Source: an uncultured Holophagaceae bacterium (lineage in GTDB: Bacteria > Acidobacteriota > Holophagae > Holophagales > Holophagaceae). Taken from it: a DNA stretch of 38,085 nt. A program made the translations under genes and the position numbers. The notes below the pieces were generated by a model, which saw only the letters and a program-made list of their open reading frames with translations, had not been told where the DNA came from and ran no database searches. Positions 32,004 through 38,085 of the stretch are shown in pieces (within the stretch, counting starts at the first letter, position 1; the number at the start of each line of letters is the position of its first letter). The DNA lies in contig CAIMBM010000165.1 of NCBI GenBank assembly GCA_903839205.1, positions 1 to 38,085 on the forward strand, given 5' to 3'.

Positions 32004-33109
32004 GCATGCACCCCATTGTCGAGCGGTTTCTCCAGGGCGGGCTGCCTGAGCCCATGGTCATGGCCCTGGTGGGGGGCGGCCTCCCCGTGCCCACCCGGGA
32101 CCTGCTGTTCGCCCTGGCCCATGCGGGCCTGAAGGAAACCCCCTACACGAAGCGGGCCCTCGACTTCTTCGCGACCATGCCGGAATCGCTCCTGTCGGGC
32201 GTCCTGGCCGACGCGATCGAGCCGCCGACCCCCCTGGAGCTGGTGCTCTGCCACCGCAAGGAGCCCGCCCTGTTGGAGGCGGTGCTCCTGAATCCGTCCC
32301 TCACCTCTGCCATTGTCGAGGCCTCGGTGCCCAGCCTGCCTGGGGCCGTGCTCGAGATCGTGCTGAACAACCAGGTGCTGTGGATGGAGCGCCCCAGGAT
32401 CCTGGACCTCCTGGAGGAGCATCCGGAGGGGGAATACGTCATCAAGCGGCGCGTCAACGAGTTCCGCTTCGATGTCCTCCGACTGATCCCAGAGGAAGTG
32501 AAGCAGCAACGCCTGGAGATCATCGACGAGGTGGAGGCTGGCCGCCTCGACCGGGCCTGGTCGGAACTCCCTCTCCCCAAGGAGAAGTCGAAGGAGGAGG
32601 CCGAAGCCGAGGACGAGCCCGAGGAGGTGGCGGCCGAGCGCCGGCTGCTGGCGCAGAAACCCCCGGTGGATGACCAGGGTCAGGAGATCAACCTCACCCT
32701 CACCCAGCGGGTGATGAAGCTCACCACCAACCAGAAGATCATGCTCGCCATCAAGGGCGGCAAGGAGGAGCGAACGCTCCTCATCCGCGAGTCCAACCGC
32801 CTCATCCAGGTCAACGTCATCCGGAACGGCCGGATCACCGAAGGCGAAGTGGCCTATATCGCCCAGATGCGCACCGTGAACGAGGAAGTGCTGCGGATCA
32901 TCTCCAACAGCCGCGAGTGGATGAAGAAATACCCCATCACCAAGGCCCTGGTCATGAATCCCCGCACCCCCCTGCCCGTGGCCATGACCCACTTCAAGCG
33001 GCTGTATGAAAGCGACATGAAGCTGCTCATCAAGGACCGCAACGTGGCCGAACTGCTGCGCCGCGAGGCCAAGCGGCTGGTGGAGATGAAGACCCACGGG
33101 AAGGGGTAG
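32000..33109 (+). CDS. Conserved-looking hypothetical protein, two helical domains
   Basis: I do not recognise a named family. The 369-residue soluble protein has an alpha-helical N-terminal half with HEAT-like repeats of about 25-40 residues (HAGLKETPYTKRALDFFATM, PPTPLELVLCHRKEPALLE), an acidic linker (about 193-212), and a C-terminal domain (about 233-366) rich in charged helices (TQRVMKLTTNQKIMLAIKGG, LLIRESNRLIQVNVIRNG, ISNSREWMKKYPITKALVMN). The regular hydrophobic patterning and the ATGA overlap with the RodZ-like gene argue that it is real. It may be a scaffold for the operon's MoxR or RodZ product; that is inference. The internal ATG at 32006 is an alternative start. Confidence 0.75.
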   Translation: MSMHPIVERFLQGGLPEPMVMALVGGGLPVPTRDLLFALAHAGLKETPYTKRALDFFATMPESLLSGVLADAIEPPTPLELVLCHRKEPALLEAVLLNPSLTSAIVEASVPSLPGAVLEIVLNNQVLWMERPRILDLLEEHPEGEYVIKRRVNEFRFDVLRLIPEEVKQQRLEIIDEVEAGRLDRAWSELPLPKEKSKEEAEAEDEPEEVAAERRLLAQKPPVDDQGQEINLTLTQRVMKLTTNQKIMLAIKGGKEERTLLIRESNRLIQVNVIRNGRITEGEVAYIAQMRTVNEEVLRIISNSREWMKKYPITKALVMNPRTPLPVAMTHFKRLYESDMKLLIKDRNVAELLRREAKRLVEMKTHGKG

Positions 33110-33145
33110 CCCCCCTGTGACTGACTGCGCTAAGCTGGAGGTCCC

Positions 33146-33220
33146 GCGGGCGTAGTTCAGTGGTAGAACGTCAGCTTCCCAAGCTGAATGTCGCCAGTTC
33201 AATCCTGGTCGCCCGCTCCA
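33146..33220 (+). tRNA. tRNA-Gly (anticodon CCC)
   Basis: A complete cloverleaf: acceptor GCGGGCG with CGCCCGC, D arm GTTC...GAAC, anticodon stem TCAGC with GCTGA around loop TTCCCAA (anticodon CCC, reading GGG), T arm GCCAG with CTGGT and loop TTCAATC, discriminator U73 typical of glycine, and an encoded CCA. TAAGCT, a -10-like box, lies at 33131-33136; no clear -35. Confidence 0.96.
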
Positions 33221-33228
33221 AAGCGAAC

Positions 33229-33251
33229 AGCCTCCATTCCGGAGGCTTTTT
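33229..33251 (+). terminator. Rho-independent terminator of tRNA-Gly
   Basis: AGCCTCC pairs with GGAGGCT around the loop ATTCC, followed by TTTTT. It lies 9 nt after the CCA. Confidence 0.92.
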
Positions 33252-33335
33252 GCCATGGGGGGCGATTAGCTGTGGTTTCTAAATCCCGGGGGCCTTCGGT
33301 TCGATAGAGGACTCAAGATGCCCAAGGAGGATCCC

Positions 33336-34136
33336 ATGTCCATCCGGACCCAAGTGGCCACGGCCCTCATGCTGGGACTGGTCGCCTGCAGTTCCTCGTC
33401 CACTGACCAGGTCACGGTGCAAAACACGGATCCGGCCTCCCTGAAGGTCTCGCCCGCAGGGGTGGCGACCATCACCTTCACGGACCTCGAGACGATCCGC
33501 CCGGACAGCCTCGCCTCGGGAACCTCCGGCAGCAGCTGCATCACGGTGACGCCCACGGGCCTTTCCAGTTTCAAGTACACCTTCACCGGCTGCAAGTCAG
33601 CCAGCGGCGGCACCATGTCAGGCACCGTGACGATCACGGCCACAGGAACCAGCACCCTTGTCGACACCGCGGTCTATGACCTGGCGGTCGCGGATGCGTC
33701 CGGGACCTGGCACTACTCGGGCACCGAGGTGACCACCATCAACGCCTCGGCCAAGACCGCGGGCATCACCGTCCCAGCCGGCCAGACGTTCGCGGTGGCG
33801 TTCCAGAGCGCCTCCGATGCCAGCAAGAACAAGACCTGGACCTATTCGCCTGATCTCCAGGCGGACTGGTCCAACTCGAGTGCGGTGAAATTCTGGGGGA
33901 GCTATACCTTCCAGCAGACCCAGCCGGCCGGGGGCACACTCACGGCCACCATCGCCCCGACAACCCCGCTGACCTGGACCACTGGCTGCAGCTACCCGAG
34001 TGCGGGTGTCCTGGACCTTTCCCTTCCCCCGGCCAGCGCAGAGATCCGCTTCGACACCTCGATCACGGACGCCAGCGTCCAGCAGGGCTGCGGCGTCGTC
34101 ACGATCAACGGCTACCGGCTCACCCTGGGCCAGTAG
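33336..34136 (+). CDS. Hypothetical lipoprotein
   Basis: A 266-residue secreted lipoprotein I do not recognise beyond its signal: a short basic start, hydrophobic run and LGLVAC lipobox (Cys18), followed by a serine-rich spacer SSSSTDQ. The mature part is Thr/Ser-rich beta-strand sequence with four further cysteines (two near 68 and 90, two near 220-250), which may form disulfides. AAGGAGG 5 nt before the ATG fixes the start; an upstream ATG at 33318 has no such site. It lies between the tRNA terminator and a long hairpin, so it is probably transcribed alone. Confidence 0.78.
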   Translation: MSIRTQVATALMLGLVACSSSSTDQVTVQNTDPASLKVSPAGVATITFTDLETIRPDSLASGTSGSSCITVTPTGLSSFKYTFTGCKSASGGTMSGTVTITATGTSTLVDTAVYDLAVADASGTWHYSGTEVTTINASAKTAGITVPAGQTFAVAFQSASDASKNKTWTYSPDLQADWSNSSAVKFWGSYTFQQTQPAGGTLTATIAPTTPLTWTTGCSYPSAGVLDLSLPPASAEIRFDTSITDASVQQGCGVVTINGYRLTLGQ

Positions 34137-34150
34137 TCCATCCGAATCGA

Positions 34151-34183
34151 ACCAGGGCCCCGGCATGGCTCCGGGGCCCTGGT
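34151..34183. terminator. Long GC hairpin between convergent lipoprotein and outer-membrane protein genes
   Basis: A 13-bp perfect stem (34151-34163 with 34171-34183) and a 7-nt loop, in a 66-bp convergent gap. No T-run on either side, so its termination role is by position; it could act on both strands. Confidence 0.6.
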
Positions 34184-34202
34184 GTCGCCGGTCGGGGCCG
34201 GC

Positions 34203-34982
34203 CTAGAACCGGGCGACGACGCCGAAGCCCGTTCCCTGTCGATTCAGTTGCAGTTCGAGGTCGTCCTTGATGGAGCCATTGGGCACGTTGAATTTTTCCG
34301 AATCCGTGAAGACCCGGACCCCGAGCCAGCGGAGGGGGAAATAGCGGAGGTCCGCGCCGGCATGGTGGTAGGAGGCGCCCTTGTAGGTCAGCAGGTGGAA
34401 GTACCCCTTGGCGACGACCCGTCTGTCGAAGGCGTCGAAGCCCGTGGACAGGCCGATCTGCGGAATGGGCAGGGGCACCTTCTCGGTGACGGGAGGGACA
34501 TAGGCTGTGGTGAGCGGCTCATAGGCTGAGGCCGTCATGTCCAGGTCCCAGACCCGTGCACCGAGATCGATGCCGATCCAGAACTGGGGCCACTTCAGCG
34601 CGCGGATGGTCCAGTTGAAGGTGTAGTCCTTGAGCTTGACGGTCGAGTCCACGATGGCCCCGGCGTGGAAGGTGGCGCCATTGAGCTGCACGTCCCGCTG
34701 GATGTAGTTGTGGCCCTGGTAGTCCTGCTCCTCGGCCGAAACCTCGAGGGCGAAGCGCGGCCCCTGGTACTCCATGCCGAAGCCCACCTTGGTGGAGCTC
34801 TTCTGGATGCCGAAGTCGTTCTGGAGGTCCACGACCAGGGGATTTCCGTTCTGGACCCCCTGGAAATGGCCCTCGAAGGTCGGAGCCACGCTGTGCACGT
34901 CGACCTGGAACGAGCGCACCAGGTCCTCTGCCAGGAGTGGAACGCAGGAAACCAGGCCGATTGCCACCATCCTCTGGAACAT
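34203..34982 (-). CDS. Outer-membrane beta-barrel protein, hypothetical
   Basis: A 259-residue exported protein. The signal (FQRMVAIGLVSCVPLLAED) is probably cleaved after LLA. The mature part alternates polar and aromatic/hydrophobic residues in amphipathic strands (KVGFGMEYQGPRFALEVSAE, YTFNWTIRALKWPQFWIGID, VVAKGYFHLLTYKGASYHHA) and ends GFGVVARF, with the terminal phenylalanine recognised by the BAM machinery. The size fits an 8-12 strand barrel. No transport or adhesion motif is seen. AGGGGGG lies about 8 nt before the ATG. The neighbouring Liv importer is on the same strand but 104 bp upstream, so linkage is uncertain. Confidence 0.78.
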   Translation of the reverse strand: MFQRMVAIGLVSCVPLLAEDLVRSFQVDVHSVAPTFEGHFQGVQNGNPLVVDLQNDFGIQKSSTKVGFGMEYQGPRFALEVSAEEQDYQGHNYIQRDVQLNGATFHAGAIVDSTVKLKDYTFNWTIRALKWPQFWIGIDLGARVWDLDMTASAYEPLTTAYVPPVTEKVPLPIPQIGLSTGFDAFDRRVVAKGYFHLLTYKGASYHHAGADLRYFPLRWLGVRVFTDSEKFNVPNGSIKDDLELQLNRQGTGFGVVARF

Positions 34983-35086
34983 TGGGGACCCCCCTGAAGT
35001 TGCCCTAGGGATCGGCACCGGACCGTTTCGACATGCGTTCTGGCGCGAATTTCGAGCCGGGGCGTCCGAAGCCGGCCCGGGAGGGC

Positions 35087-35803
<717 letters not shown>

Positions 35804-35814
35804 GGATGTCTCCT

Positions 35815-37776
35815 TCAAGCAGGCAGCGGCTCAGCGCCGCCAAGGGAGGGTTCCGAAGGGCCGGCAGGCTGGCCCAGGTAGGCCTCCACCACCTTCGGGT
35901 CGCGCTTGACCTCGTCGGGCGTGCCTTCGGCGATGACCTTGCCGCCGTCCAGCACCGTCACCACATCGCACAGCTCGCTGACGACGTCCATGTGGTGCTC
36001 GATGAGGAGGATGCTGATGCCGCGCCGGTGGACCCGCCGGATGATCTCGATCAGCTGGACCACGTCCGGGTGGGCCAGGCCCGCGGCGGGCTCGTCGAGG
36101 ATGAGCAGGTCGGGCTTCCGGGCCAGGGCGCGGGCGACCTCCAGGAAGCGCTGGGCGCCGTAGGTGAGGTCCTTGGCCTTGGTGAGCGCCTGATCCTTCA
36201 GGCCGATCCGGTCCAGCAGGCAGAGGGCGTCGGCCTGGGCCCGGCGTTCCTCGGGACGGGCCAATCCCAGCAGCACCAGGGGCAGGGGACTGCGGTAGAC
36301 GCCCCTCAGGGCCACCATAACGTTCTCCAGAGCCGTGAGTTCCCCGAAGAGCTGGAGGTTCTGGAAGGTCCGCGCCACGCCGGCCTTCGACACCCGGTAG
36401 AGGCTGCCGGAGGGCAGCACTGCGCCCCGGAGGAGGATGCGGCCGGAACTGGGCGTGTAGAGCCCCGAGATGACGTTCACCACCGTGCTCTTGCCCGAGC
36501 CGTTGGGGCCGATGAGGCCATGGATGGTCCCCGAGCGGATGGTCAAGGAGAGGCCGTCCACGGCCCTTACCCCGCCGAAGTGGCGCTTGAGGTCCTCAAG
36601 GACGAGCAGGGGCGAGCCGTCGGCGGCATGGGGTGGCAGGAGGGTCTCGATGTCCGTGGGCACGGGCAGGGGGGCGTGGGGCACCCGGAAGAGTTTGGCC
36701 AGGAAGATGGAGAGGAAGCCCATCAGGCCTTCGGGCAGGCCCACCACCACGGAGAAGAGCATCAGGGCGAAGATGGCCTTGCGCCAGTTTTCGGTGTTCT
36801 CCACCAGCAGTCCGCCGACCACCAGGATGCCCATGGCCACCACGGGTGCCAGGGCCTGGAAGGGGCGGGTGGTCTTCTTCACGAGACCGCGCAGACCCGC
36901 CCCCAGGGCCAGGGCGAAGCCGAGGCCGGAGAAGATCTGGAACAGGTGGCGGTTCGAAAGCAGGTTGGGCAGGAGGACGATGACCGAGGCCCCCACAAAG
37001 GCCCCCCACAGGCTCTTCCGCCCGCCCAGGACCACGCCCAGCAGCAGGATGATCATCAGGTCGTAGGTGAAGCTCTGGGGCTGGAGGTACTCGAAGTTGA
37101 AGGCGTAGAGCCCGCCCGCCAGGCCACCCAGGCTCGACCCTAGCGCGAAGGCCGCGACCTTGTGCCGGTAGGTGCCCACGCCCATGGCATCCGTGGCGAT
37201 GGGGCTGTCGCGCAGGGCCTCGAAGGCCCGGCCCCACTGCGAGGCCAGGAGATTGCGCATGAGCATCCACACCACGGCCAGCAGGGCCATGCAGAGCCAG
37301 TAGAAGAGGGAAGGCGTCAGTACATGGCCCAGGATCTGCGGGCGGGAGAGGCTCAGGCCCTGGGCCCCGCCGGTGATGCCCTCCAGTTCGTTGAGGGCCG
37401 TGGTGCTGAGGGCGGCGAAGCTGAGGGTGGCCAGGGCGAACTGGGGTCCCTCCAGGCGGAGGGCGGGCAGGGCCAGGAGGCTGCCCAGGACCAGGCCCAC
37501 CCCCATGGCCGCCACCAGGGCCGGGCCCATGCCCAGGCCGAACCGGGTGACGGCGAGGCCTGCGGCATAGGCGCCCAGCCCCAGGAAGGCGACGTGGCCC
37601 AGGTTCACCTGGCCCAGGTAGCCCACGGTGACGTCCAGCCCGATGAGCAGGATGCCGTAGATGGCCAGGAGGGTGAGCAGGCCCAGGGCGTAGGGGTTCA
37701 CGACCAGCAGGGGGATGGTGGCGAGGCAGGCGAAGACGATGAGCTCGGCGCCGCGGAGGAGGAGGATGCGCTTCAT
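35815..37776 (-). CDS. livMG: Fused LivM permease and LivG ATPase
   Basis: A 653-residue fusion. Residues 1-360 are LivM, the permease, with GLDVTVGYLGQVNLGHVAF, the ALRDSPIATDAMGV coupling segment and terminal LFSVVVGLPEGLMGF. Compared with usual LivM there is an insert of about 50 residues (near 278-330, with an extra hydrophobic segment) before the last helix. After a proline-rich linker, residues 388-640 are LivG: Walker A IGPNGSGKST (423-432), GVARTFQNLQLF, signature LTYGAQR, Walker B LLILDEPAAGL and ILLIEHHMD. LivM and LivG are often separate; the fusion fixes their stoichiometry at one each. It starts 1 nt after the livH stop. Confidence 0.92.
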   Translation of the reverse strand: MKRILLLRGAELIVFACLATIPLLVVNPYALGLLTLLAIYGILLIGLDVTVGYLGQVNLGHVAFLGLGAYAAGLAVTRFGLGMGPALVAAMGVGLVLGSLLALPALRLEGPQFALATLSFAALSTTALNELEGITGGAQGLSLSRPQILGHVLTPSLFYWLCMALLAVVWMLMRNLLASQWGRAFEALRDSPIATDAMGVGTYRHKVAAFALGSSLGGLAGGLYAFNFEYLQPQSFTYDLMIILLLGVVLGGRKSLWGAFVGASVIVLLPNLLSNRHLFQIFSGLGFALALGAGLRGLVKKTTRPFQALAPVVAMGILVVGGLLVENTENWRKAIFALMLFSVVVGLPEGLMGFLSIFLAKLFRVPHAPLPVPTDIETLLPPHAADGSPLLVLEDLKRHFGGVRAVDGLSLTIRSGTIHGLIGPNGSGKSTVVNVISGLYTPSSGRILLRGAVLPSGSLYRVSKAGVARTFQNLQLFGELTALENVMVALRGVYRSPLPLVLLGLARPEERRAQADALCLLDRIGLKDQALTKAKDLTYGAQRFLEVARALARKPDLLILDEPAAGLAHPDVVQLIEIIRRVHRRGISILLIEHHMDVVSELCDVVTVLDGGKVIAEGTPDEVKRDPKVVEAYLGQPAGPSEPSLGGAEPLPA

Positions 37777-37777
37777 C

Positions 37778-38085
37778 TCAGACTTTCCTAATCACGGCTT
37801 TGCCGAACACGCCCGTGGGCCGCACGGCCAGGGCGAGGATCAGCAGGACGAGGCCGGGCGCTTCGCGCCAGCCGCTGCCCAGGTAGAAGCTCGACAGGCT
37901 TTCCAGGGCGCCCAGGAACATGCCGATGAGCACCACACCGAAACCCGAATCCAGGCCCGCCACCACGGCCACGGAAAAGGCCTTGAGGATGAGGGCCGAG
38001 GCCATGGTGGGGCCCACGGTGGTGATGGGCGAGACCAGGATGCCCGCCAGGGCGGCCACAGCGCCGGAGAGCCCGTAGGAGAGCA
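37778..38085 (-). CDS. livH: LivH permease, C-terminal part (5' end off window)
   Basis: The last 102 codons of a LivH-type permease of the branched-chain amino acid ABC importer. Visible hydrophobic helices ALAGILVSPITTVGPTMA, AFSVAVVAGLDSGFGVVLIG and APGLVLLILALAVRPTGVFG match the LivH C-terminal region, including the closing RP.GLFG-type motif. The gene continues beyond the right edge, so the start and any upstream binding-protein gene (livJ) are not seen. The stop is separated from livMG by one base. Confidence 0.9.
   Translation of the reverse strand, partial: LSYGLSGAVAALAGILVSPITTVGPTMASALILKAFSVAVVAGLDSGFGVVLIGMFLGALESLSSFYLGSGWREAPGLVLLILALAVRPTGVFGKAVIRKV

Overview
The window is about 38 kb of GC-rich chromosome (roughly two thirds G+C by eye) with densely packed genes, frequent 4-nt ATGA start/stop overlaps and no phage, IS, CRISPR or plasmid signature. 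The gene content suggests a free-living, motile Gram-negative bacterium: distal-rod flagellar genes with a P-ring chaperone, outer-membrane-type beta-barrel and lipoproteins, a branched-chain amino acid ABC importer, and a large 2-hydroxyacyl-CoA dehydratase-type activase fusion. The overall flavour (kelch/Ig lipoprotein, fused biosynthetic enzymes, BadF-type fusion) resembles Acidobacteriota of the Holophaga/Geothrix type. That placement is an inference from gene style, not from a marker gene.

Layout, left to right. (1) 1-3270: the N-terminal part of a lysine 6-aminotransferase, a lone moaE, and a kelch-repeat lipoprotein. (2) 3413-7534: an imuB-dnaE2 mutasome pair behind its own promoter, without imuA. 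(3) 7559-9963, minus strand: ygjP-like metallopeptidase, cvfB-like S1 protein, hutD and a VOC protein, probably one transcription unit. (4) 10277-15382: an ECHDC3-type crotonase lacking both catalytic glutamates, convergent with a 1428-residue activase/dehydratase fusion. (5) 15519-17815: SPOR-NlpC/P60 lipoprotein, AurF-like diiron protein, and a cold-shock gene with a textbook terminator. (6) 17815-20249: flgF-flgG-flgA behind a candidate sigma-54 promoter. (7) 20271-23680: a DUF1292 protein, a one-chain small+large isopropylmalate-dehydratase-like aconitase, and a PAP2 phosphatase. (8) 23718-28877: dgkA, an L,D-transpeptidase/Mur-ligase fusion, mazG, a small membrane protein and an aroD-aroE fusion. 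(9) 28870-33109: an overlapping four-gene operon made of a degenerate NtrC-type regulator, a MoxR AAA+ ATPase, a RodZ-like protein and an unrecognised protein. (10) 33146-38085: tRNA-Gly(CCC), a lipoprotein, an outer-membrane protein, and a minus-strand livH-livMG-livF importer operon running off the right edge.

The observation most worth following is the cytoplasmic YkuD domain fused to a MurC/Mpl-type ligase at 24137-26077. In one polypeptide it could combine L,D-carboxypeptidase or transpeptidase chemistry with a muropeptide ligase, which would fit peptidoglycan recycling. Also notable are the NtrC-like regulator that has lost Walker A lysine, Walker B acids and the GAFTGA loop, the swapped-order IPM-dehydratase fusion, and several genes whose -10 element lies exactly 6 nt before the ATG, as expected for leaderless transcripts.
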